The notes under the pieces: generated by a model
The model's database searches: none
Seen by the model: the letters and a program-made list of their open reading frames with translations, nothing else
What the model was told of the DNA's origin: nothing
Program-made: the position numbers and the translations under genes
Assembly: GCA_016165875.1 (NCBI GenBank)
Contig: JABBOT010000002.1
Span: 35,181,868-35,245,867 of the forward strand
Source of the DNA: Acanthopleura granulata
Lineage: Eukaryota > Mollusca > Polyplacophora > Chitonida > Chitonidae
Reading direction: 5' to 3'
Length of the DNA: 64,000 nucleotides
Part shown: piece by piece, positions 55,301-64,000 of the stretch
How positions within the stretch are numbered: the first letter of the stretch is position 1
Layout: every line of letters starts with the position of its first letter

Positions 55301-57029
55301 CAGCAGGCTTCACACTTTTGCCTTTTTTGTCTCTGGACGAATCTGCAAGGCCATTCATAAAAAAAAATTAATTCTTGTGATATTACAATGATGCGTATCT
55401 GTCTCCCACCTACAAAGTGGCTTGAAGAGGGTGTGTTGAACCAGAAGTCTACATAGTCGCAGTTCTGAGGTAGGAGGTAGTTTCAGATCCAGTCTTGGTC
55501 AAGATCATTTATGGTGTTCTGCAGTTCATTGGATGCACAATGAAATTTGTTTCTTGGCCAGAGCAGAGTTGACGAATGGGTTCCCCTGATTGCGAGGAAT
55601 GTCCTAAGGTAGTTTATGAAGGAGTCGGTTGACATGGTGTTAACTGTCTCTGAGTGGATGGCACTGGAAACCAGGAAAGTGAACAATACCCCAAACTGCT
55701 TCAGCACTTTACTGCCTTCCGTAACATTCCAGGTACCACAGCAGTCGACGCAGCAGTAAGTAAAGGGTGGAGCGGGGTTGACCATGTCTTCTGGTAGCTT
55801 AGCCATTTTCTGCTCAGACGCTGTCACGTATTCCCGACGTTTCGCGCATTAAGGGATGTAGTGATAGACAGCTGAGTTACAACTCTGAATCCAGTATCCA
55901 CTTTCTCGGATAACATTTGAGGTAATTCCTTTACTCTGATGATGGACTTTCTCACGATTGCAGGTAATGTTGAACTTGGTGATGTGGTGATATTTGGGAA
56001 GAATTGTAGGGTTCTTCAGCTTGTCAGTATACCTAGCATTCTTAATTCAGCCGGTAACTAGAAGGATCCCGTTTTCACCTGTATAGATCAAGATGATACA
56101 ATGGACTGGACCTTTTCAAAGCTCCTGATCGTCCTTGCGCAGTAGAGTCTGTATGTGGTCTGTAGGTGATCAAGATCTCCACTGAACACTGATTCGTGGA
56201 GAAGATGAACGAGTTTCAGTTTCAGCCATTGAGAGTTCTCAAACATCGCTAGGCATGTACATCTGTGCAGAGAGAGGCTTGCTCCTGTGACCAATTCTGG
56301 ATGAAAGTTGCAGGCCCACTTCGAAAAGTGCTCGATTCTCTAGAGTAATGAAGTAGATTGTGAAAGCTTGACTTGTGTGGCCAGGGCTTTGGCATGCTTC
56401 ACCTCTGGATCATTAGATGGAAGTTCTACTTCGAAGTTGTCATCATTGGTTGACAAAAACTCTGGTCCTGTCAGCCACATGGACTAGGAGAGAAAGTCTT
56501 GAACCAAAAGTGCATGTGAACCTTCATCAGCAGGGTTTCGTCCGTCTTGACATATCTCCACTAACTTAGATGTGAGTCATTCCAGATTTGCTGGACATGG
56601 TTGGAGACTAAGACATGGAATCACCGAGAGTCATCCAAAAACGATCTTGCTGTCTTTCCAAAAGATGTTGCTGATGTTCTCGTTATCAAGTTCGTCTGCC
56701 ACGAGGTTGCTGATTCTCTGATTGCTTCCTTGGTTAGATTTACAACCTGAAATGTTGTGAATTTTGACACTTTTCATAGTTCAGATAGAAAACAACACAA
56801 AGCATTGAAATGGATTTGATTCTATAATTCCTCAGAAAACTGACATTTATTGTAAGTACGTGTAGAAACTCACGTGTGTGTAAATTTTTGTCAAGTTTCC
56901 TTGCACCCAGGTTATCAAGAAATTTGTTGAAGTCCATTTTGAATGTGAATCAGCTTTTGGCTTCCCTGTTAAAAATCAGATGTGCCAGAAATTATAATAC
57001 ATGTATTTTTTTTTTGTTTTAATTTCAAG
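52328..57029. other. Head-to-head spacer between CEP95 and RRN3
   Basis: Holds the CEP95 5' UTR and promoter (minus, from 52328 upward), presumably the RRN3 promoter and first exon, and a decayed BEL/Pao fragment. I could not identify a first RRN3 exon or a clear core promoter. Open frames at 53531-53881, 54686-54907 and 54771-55031 are unrecognised. Nothing else is recognised. Confidence 0.55.
55485..56725 (-). pseudogene. Decayed BEL/Pao retrotransposon fragment (RNase H to integrase)
   Basis: On the minus strand, short blocks in order resemble the RNase H end and integrase of BEL/Pao elements: NPADEG and WLTGPEFLS (about 56500-56440), a degraded linker, then a 114-codon open piece (55827-55483) with EQKMAKLPEDMV, PPFTYCCVDCCG and NTMSTDSFINYLRTF, the start of the integrase catalytic core. 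Many stops and frame changes separate the blocks. I found no LTRs, gag or reverse transcriptase around it. It lies upstream of both CEP95 and RRN3. Confidence 0.75.
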
Positions 57030-60000
57030 GAAGTCGTCCAAGGTGGAGAAATGGATACCAACATCTTTAATATACTAGACCAGTATAAAAAAGTAAGTTT
57101 TGTGAACATGAGTTGATGATGTAATCAGCTCAGCTTTGTATTCATTCATATACCCAATATCAGTACTACTGAGAAATTGGATTTAGCTGTAAATGCCCAG
57201 ACTTCAATTACTCATACTCATATCATCACTCATTGTACCACTGTGTGATGTGTAGGTAAATTAAAGATTTACTTAACATAGTAATACATACTTTATATTA
57301 TGCATTTTCACCTTAAATGTTTATTGTATTTGCAGGGATCATCCAAGGGCTATGATATTCTTGTTAGCAATCTAAACAATCCTTCCATTGAGGTGAGTCT
57401 AGTTGAACTTGGCTCATTGTCTATTAACATAGATAAAATACATGGAGACAGTCAAAGGATTGCTATGTACAAATTTCTGTATAGATTTATTACTACTTTA
57501 ACGTCAGGAAGTATTCTCTGTAATCAAGATTTTGTTATCTGTGTGATAGAAATGTGTTGTTGGGATATACTGTGTATGTAGTATAGCTTCTAAAGTTTAA
57601 GCTAAAGTTGAGGATTTACTGGATATAATACATTGGTCAGACTGTGTATATCACTCAGATACTTAATTTTTGGGGTTGCTGTGGAAATCAGCTAATCTTT
57701 TTATTCTATGGTTTTTTGTTTGATTTTGGTTAATTATAACTTTTGGCTTTTTTAACCCACATTTGTCTGGTAAAGTAAAGCAGTTTTGCAGCAACCAGAT
57801 TGCTAATTTTATACTTTTCTATAGTGTCTGTGAAGTGAATTGTGGATAAGCCCACTGTTCATACATGTAAGGCATTGCTGACAACAAGAGGCTCACATTC
57901 ATTAAGTGGCTGTGACAAGTTTGCGATTGTTTGCCTTCTATCCGTATGGAATAAACTTATATGATGTGCTTTTCTACTGAAGTAGTGTGAAAATAATTAA
58001 CTGGTGCTTGTTTTGCTTGTTTTTGGTGTTCTCAGACCCAGCTATTGATTCATTATCTGCGTGGAATGAAGACCTGCATCAGTATGGTGGGAAAAGAGTT
58101 TGAAGTGTTAGTTGGAGTACTCCTGGTAAATATGCTGTTTGGTTGTATTCCTGGAGCACCAGCTAATGTTTGACAGGAAAAGTTACAATATGTGTTATGG
58201 AGTATAATAATGTGCATTTTATTTCTTATTGCTGAAAGTGTACATTGTTTGAAATTTAATTAATAAACATCAGTATGGTCTTCAGCTTATATGGTCATGC
58301 AATTACAAACTCTGGTCTTGTGAAAATGTGGTGGTTCACATCACCTGCATATACAGGTGACGTAGCATGATAACGTGTGTTTGTGTGTTGCAGAAGCTGG
58401 ATTGGTTGGAGCGAGAACCAGCTGTGGTACATGAGTACCAGTCATTCCTGGTGAACCTGGTCTCTGCCCACACTGTCTACCTGCGGGCCACCCTTCGGGC
58501 CCTCATCAAGGCCTTCACACCAAGTGAGTCACAAGTCACACGTCTGAAATACTCATAAAACCCAAAGTCCAGTTGTCACTGACATTTGACTCACAGGTTT
58601 TATATAGAGAGTCTTTTCAGGCACTAGACTGCTGTGAAAAACAGAAGGAAAAAGAAAAAAAAGAGGAAAATACAAGGACAGCCAACGGCATCAGTCAAAC
58701 AAGCATAAACATTTGGTTTATCTGAATCATACGTATGTCATATGCTAGTGGTAATTGTGTTTTTTTTTTGTTTGTTTTGCATGTGATCATTTTATGTGAA
58801 GTGTGGATTTGAAATATTTTAAAAAATTTGTTGTGCATCAACCTTACAGTATACACAGAACAAAATCTGTTGTTCAGATTTTGGTTTGTGAAAACAGTTC
58901 AATTTGAGCCTTTGCAGAGCTCTTAAAGCCAACAGGAATGCCTTGCATGCACATAGGTTGAATTTTTTTTTCTGATTTCAGGACCATTAAGCTTGGCCAA
59001 AAACCGACAATGGAAAGCAGTTACTGAACTAGTTCGAAAAACAGATGAAGAGCATTTTGTGAAGGTCCATCTTGTGATGAAGGGAATCTCTCAGATTGTG
59101 CCCATGTAAGAGCATTGAATTTGAAAGTGATACTGATAAACTGAAGAAATGTCTTCTTGTGGAAAGAGTAAAAGTTTTTGTAGTTTTTCGTGGCGGTTTA
59201 ATTTTGTCTTGTGTTTGTCTCATGCTGGGCAATGAAAATTTTGAAGGCCATGTCATGCCATGCCATGCCATGCCCGAAACTTTGGTAGCCAGTGGCTGAT
59301 TTTTGTTGACGTGCTTTTGTGATGTTTATGTTTAATGTTGTTGGTGTTCATGTTTATTCTTGTCACTGTGCTCATGATTTATAATGTTGTTACTTATCTT
59401 CATCATCAATATTATTGCTGGTGTTTAACGTTGTTGATATGTTTAAGATTCATGTTTAACTTTGTTGCAGATGTTTACGTTTAACATCGTTGCACGTGTT
59501 CGTGGTTGACATTATTGCTGGTATTCTTAGCTAATGTTGATGCTTGTGTTAATGGTTAACATTGTTGCTTGTGTTTATGGTTGAGCTTGTTGCTGGTGCT
59601 GATGGTTAACATGGTTGCTGTTAACGTTGTTTTTCATGGCTAACATTGTGTTGGTGTACATGGCTAATTTTGTTACTTGTGTTTGTGGTTAACATTGTTG
59701 CTAATCCTTATTGTTAACTGTGTTTCTGGTTTTCATGTGTAACATTGCGGATGTTTGCTGCAGGATGCCGACAGTTCTGCTTCCTCTGTTGGGTGACTTG
59801 TTCCCGTACCTGAACAAAGACGCTTACATCCAGGAATGTTATGTAAAGAACTTACTCCAGATCACCCACTACATGCCTGACCTCAGACAGAGAATACTGG
59901 AGCTGATTGTGGATCGAATGCTCAAGATTGATGTGAGTTCCCATACTAGAAACACCAGTATCCATAATCATTTGTTGACTGTCTTTTATCCCCTGTAGCT

Positions 60001-63000
60001 TTTCTGTTGTTGGAAGAACTAATCGTCAGGTACGTAGGAATTCAATATGCTCATGTTAGTTCTCCTTAATTGTGACATTCTGACATGCTGGATAATCATG
60101 GTGATCATGGGAATCAAGGTTCCAGCTGAAGTATGATGTGTTTTTTTTTTTGGAAGAGGGAGTTGTGTAATAAATTATTTGACATTATGCTTGTAGGTCA
60201 GATGCCCAAGAACAGAAATAGAAGAAGCCGAGTGTGCAGACATGCCTGAGGACATGGACATTTTTGACATGGTTTGTAAAAGACTTTCTACTTTGTCTTC
60301 ACAAGTTTAATGGTTGGTAAAGAGATTGCTATGTATCGTGTGTATGTTGTGTACTTCCTTTGTATCTTATGTTTGTCACATCGTTTGAAAGCTATGTAAG
60401 TTCTGACTTAGAATATAAAAATGAAGGATGCAGGAGGAATGTGAAACAGCTTGTAATTGTTAGGTTGATGAGTTTGATGAGCTACTCGTTATTAAACAGG
60501 AAAAGGATGAAGTATCAACAGAGATGACACATGCAAAATTTGGACTTGAAGATATGAAACATGTGGATGCTAACAAACTGGACTACATGATGGAGTTGGT
60601 GTTACGTTACATTGAAAACACCTGTTATACTAATGGTGAGTATTTTTTTTTTTTTTTTTTGCAAATTTTTCTGAAATTCTGAATGGAACTACTACTACTC
60701 TACACGCAGACCTACTTGCTTTTACTCTTAGCTAGTTGTGTTCTGTCCTAGCGTTGCAAAAAATGAAGACGAAAATGATTATTGTACTTGTGGCCAATTA
60801 GTTTTCACTTCTATGTAACACAGGTGCACTGAACTGGGAAAAGACAAAGTTGATATACAGAGAGATGTTGTTTATATTTGAGAGGTTGATATTCCCCACC
60901 CATGCCTCTTGCCATGTGCAGTTCCTCATGTTTTACCTGTGCAGTTTACGATCTGTAAGTATTTGATTTAAGATTCACTTCTTGCCTATTTTCTGCGGGT
61001 GTTTCATCCATGCCACAAAGCAGCCGGAAACTTACAGTGGTAAAGGTGATAGTGGTCTTCTCTTGTCTGGTAAAAGAACATTAAAAAAAATTCAAATTTT
61101 GTTTTATTCTTGTATCTAAAATGCATACCTACATGTATGGAAACTGTGTGATGTCTTGACAAATTTTTCAACTGAAATAGAAAGAAACAATCATACCCAA
61201 GAAAAACAGTACCTATTCAGTAGTCTACATGTATTACTGTGTTTTGCAGGAGATTTGTGAAGGATTTTTGGAATTTCTGTGGAAGAAGGTGACATCGCCC
61301 AATGTGGAGTCCATATTCCGACAAGGTGGGGTGGCCTATATAGCTAGTCTCCTCGCTCGTGGACAGTTCGTGCATGTCAGGTGAGTTGTCATTAGTGAGG
61401 TCTGCTGCCTGTCTCTTTATATCATAGCTATATTCAGACAGTACTGTTACACGTTATTACATGTACTATGTATACACGCATGTATGTAAATTATCAACAG
61501 AACTGAAGCTAAGTACTGTATTCTTGATAGTCGTTTAAAGAAGAAACCATTAGATGAATGTAATTCCAGACGTCAAGTGATGTCTTGAGCACGAATCATC
61601 AAGAGGTTTTCTACAGTTTTATATGCCAGGCTTTTTTCATTAGTAAATTCATCCAGGCATTTATTGGCCATTTAATAGCCCCAATCATTATTCACCAATT
61701 TAGTGATGAATAACCAAGTGTTGTTGCATGTATTTCAGTACCTTGAAGGCATGCCTTGAGCTGATGTGTAGCTGGGTGCACCGTTATCTGCTGCAGGCAA
61801 GCAGACTCACCAGGGCTGATGTTCGACACCACGGACCATTCTACTCTGTCTGCCAGGCTATTTTCTATGTGTTTGCCTTCAGACACAGGGAAATTTTAGA
61901 GAGTGAAAAAGGTAATGTAGTGTGTAGGATGTGACAGTAGGGGGCTATTTCCAATCTACTGGGATTTGATGCTATAGTTTGAATTCAGTATGATTATAGC
62001 TGTGAAAGAAAAGAATCTATCGTAATAAGGTTTGCCAATGCTCTCTATGTCGTTTTCCAAAAGGTGGATTAAACTTTTTGGTTTACAAGTCTTTCAGGTA
62101 GATTTGCATTTATTAAAGCTGAATTCAAGGACAGGGTGAGATAACAAACTTCTTTTTACTCTGTAAGGTACATGTAACTTTGTAATGTAATGTATGGCAC
62201 TTGTAATTTTGTGTCTTGTTTTATATGATCCAGTCCGTTAGGAGCTAGTTGAGGAGTGGTGGGTTTGGTAAATCACCATCTTCTGTCTTTTACTCCCCTG
62301 TGCCATGTCTGCTCATGATGGGTAATAGTGCTGTATCAAATATGAATGCATGAGAGCTAGATTTCAAGTTAGTATGGTTATGGGCGATTGCCTTAGATGA
62401 CAGTTTGCTGATTTCTGTGAATCGTCCACTCTTCAAAAAATAACTCCATGTACGTATATGTTGTCTTTGGTGGCCATTAGACTGAAAACAGAAGAAATGG
62501 AGTTCACTTCATATCGGTTTTGTGCATGCCTCTTTATGTATATTATCCTTAGAAACCGCTTATATATGTAAGATTACTTGCCTGTTGTTGAGTTGTTGAC
62601 TTTGTCTGCCATACAGGTTACAAGTGGGCTAAAGCCCTGAACCTGCAGACCCTGGTAACCTGTCGTCTCAACCCATTGCGCTTCTGTATCCCTGTCATCA
62701 CCAAAACATTTTCCTCAGTAACCAGGTAAAACCAACATGGCAGCCTTCATCATTTGTTATCTACCTTGGTCTGGTGTTCTTGTTCTAACATTATAGATAC
62801 GATCTGTGATGTGTGGGACACCCATCACACTGCGTCTGTGTCGACATCTGCTAGTTAAGAACCTCATTATGTAAATGATCCAGAAAGTTTCTATTGTTTC
62901 TTTGTCCACATTCTTCTATTTTTGGGTTCTGTCTCCTGGTTTAAACACGTTCTCCCAGTATGGCAGATGTATTTTCAACATTGTTAAACAATAACCATGA

Positions 63001-63271
63001 CTTTTGTTAATTGCTTTCGTTTGCTTACTGATTGATTTAAAGCTGCAAGGTTATATTGGGGTGAGATTTTTGTTTTCATTTGGAACACTCTGCTACATCT
63101 CATTGCCGCTATTCTCTGCTTGTGTTTCAGGTCATACCAGCTGGCTTACTGTGACACCATTGTAGAGAAAAATAACCGGTCAATGCTGCCACAGTGCTCA
63201 CTAGAACAAGGCACCTTATCCACAGATAACCTCAGCGCTTTCTTCCCTTTTGATCCTTACCTTCTTCTCAG
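57030..63271 (+). CDS. RRN3: RRN3/TIF-IA: RNA polymerase I transcription initiation factor (3' end outside window)
   Basis: Thirteen exons join in phase: 57030-57092, 57336-57392, 58036-58125, 58394-58523, 58982-59105, 59764-59932, 60197-60271, 60464-60635, 60824-60954, 61250-61380, 61739-61911, 62617-62725 and 63131-63271, about 521 codons. The protein is the HEAT-repeat RRN3 fold. Recognisable blocks are EYQSFLVNLVSAHTVYLRA, the central acidic loop (DMPEDMDIFDM, then VDEFDELL), FPTHASCHVQFLMFYLCS, HGPFYSVCQAIFYVFAFRH, LNPLRFCIPVI, IVEKNNRSMLP and FFPFDPYLL. RRN3 bridges Pol I and the promoter-bound selectivity factor and is the growth-regulated switch of rRNA synthesis. About 130 residues of the C-terminus, where human regulatory serines lie, are beyond 64000. 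The first listed exon begins after an acceptor (ttcaAG|GAAGTCG) and is open upstream of the first ATG (57051), so an N-terminal exon probably lies upstream but was not found. Confidence 0.92.
59249..59274. repeat. ATGCC microsatellite
   Basis: A short run of (CATGC)n type, GTCATGCCATGCCATGCCAT, in RRN3 intron 5. Confidence 0.8.
59300..59745 (+). repeat. Degenerate tandem repeat in RRN3 intron 5
   Basis: About 15 imperfect units of roughly 25-33 bp, each a variant of ATGGTTAACATTGTTGCTGG followed by TGTTT. The repeat runs to within about 20 bp of the exon 6 acceptor, and the polypyrimidine and acceptor region itself (GTAACATTGCGG, then TTTGCTGCAG) resembles a unit. One internal unit (near 59460-59475) reads TTTGTTGCAG and could act as a decoy acceptor. 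Confidence 0.7.
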
Positions 63272-63473
63272 GTGTGTTTCATTTCCTACATCTTGCATTA
63301 TACTTAATCTCTGTACTAATTAGGTTTTATCAACACACTATCACCCAAATTACGAGGATAATTCCATCAACACTTCATCATCTGACTTGCTTGTGGATTA
63401 TGCAGGTGAAAATGTAGATCAGTACATATCTAGCAAAATTTCTCCTGATATTACACTCATGTGACACAAGGCC

Positions 63474-63620
63474 TTGCTGGCTTAGTGGTTAAGGTGTTGG
63501 TTTGCAGCAGCTATCAGGCCCTTGACCAGTGACGGGGCGTGCTCAAATCCAGCTCTAACTGCTTCGGTCACAGATCCAAGTCGAGAGATTGATACCTCTG
63601 AAATGTCACAGGCTTACACT
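63474..63620 (+). mobile_element. tRNA-derived SINE head, second type
   Basis: Starts AAGGCCTTGCTGGCTTAGTG with GGTTAAGGTGTTGG (A-box-like), followed by GCTCAAATCC (B-box-like) at tRNA spacing. It does not form a complete cloverleaf and has no matching tail before the next SINE, so it is a truncated SINE rather than a tRNA gene. Confidence 0.55.
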
Positions 63621-63625
63621 TGGCA

Positions 63626-63886
63626 CTTGGGGTCTCCGTGACGGAGAGGGTTAGCCACCAGCATGGGGGTAGTGGCCCAGGTGCCTCACAACAGTGCAGT
63701 TGTTGTCAGTTCAAGTCCAGCTTACCCTCACCTACCATTCGTGGGAAGGTCCGCCAGCAACCTAGGGATGGTCGTGGGTTTCCACCCACCATCCTGCCCA
63801 GTTTCCTCCCACCAGTATGCTGCCCGCCGTAAATAAATGAAATATTCTTGAGTGCGGCATAAAAAACAATCAAGTAAACCTGATCT
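63626..63886 (+). mobile_element. SINE, near full length
   Basis: Head GGGGTCTCCGTGACGGAGAG, B-box-like GTCAGTTCAAGTCC, body CAGCAACCTAGGGATGGTCG and GGGTTTCCACCCACC, tail GAGTGCGGCATAAAAAACAA. The middle of the head is slightly expanded compared with the copy at 20227. It lies in the RRN3 intron after exon 13. Confidence 0.8.
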
Positions 63887-64000
63887 CGGTGCTATGGATA
63901 AAAAAATTCACTGGTTAGAGTTAATCAGTCCTCGATGTGATAGGTATTTGTATGGCTGCCGGTAAAAAACTAAGATTTCTGAGAACAAAAAATCTGTGTC

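Noticed and set aside
63480..63560. A tRNA gene (GGCTTAGTGGTTAAGG...)
   Set aside because: Head resembles a tRNA, but the acceptor and T stems do not close; best explained as a SINE head.

Overview
This is a nuclear genome window from an animal, most likely a lophotrochozoan invertebrate (mollusc or brachiopod grade). The genes are split into many short exons with GT-AG introns. Introns and spacers are AT-rich and carry many copies of one tRNA-derived SINE whose 3' end resembles a tail I associate with mollusc and brachiopod genomes. The species assignment is inference. There are no operons, CRISPR arrays or bacterial signals.

Layout. (1) 1933-4846, plus strand: the last seven coding exons of a coiled-coil gene matching CCDC33, preceded by intron sequence. 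(2) 8571-25682, plus strand: a complete 18-exon ASPSCR1/TUG gene (UBX-domain p97 cofactor), 624 codons, with every splice phase consistent. Its largest intron holds a tRNA-Ser(GCU) gene on the minus strand. (3) 27479-52327, minus strand: a complete 24-exon CEP95 gene (centrosomal protein), 1019 codons, tail-to-tail with ASPSCR1. (4) 57030-63271, plus strand: 13 exons of RRN3/TIF-IA (RNA polymerase I initiation factor), head-to-head with CEP95; the C-terminal exons, and probably a first exon, are missing from view. The four genes look like ordinary housekeeping or ciliary genes that happen to be neighbours; I see no functional cluster.

The unusual material is inside the introns. CEP95 intron 19 is almost entirely a 50-bp minisatellite of about 66 copies that starts exactly at the 3' end of exon 19. 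Every unit carries a copy of the exon end and its 5' splice site, and reads as a fused AG|GT junction of the kind used in recursive splicing. CEP95 intron 8 independently carries ~91-bp tandem copies of the end of exon 8 plus its donor, and a degraded ~4.8-kb Maverick/Polinton (adintovirus-like) element with terminal inverted repeats sits inside that array. Inside the element, part of the polymerase gene has itself expanded into a tandem array. So this one gene has two separate amplifications anchored on splice donors.

Other elements: two copies of a TTAA-flanked non-autonomous DNA transposon (328-1447 and 23108-24376), a MITE with CAGGGTTCGCA ends (49820-50965), a small MITE (51735-51871), a decayed BEL/Pao retrotransposon fragment (about 55485-56725, minus), and more than ten SINE copies, including one nested pair.
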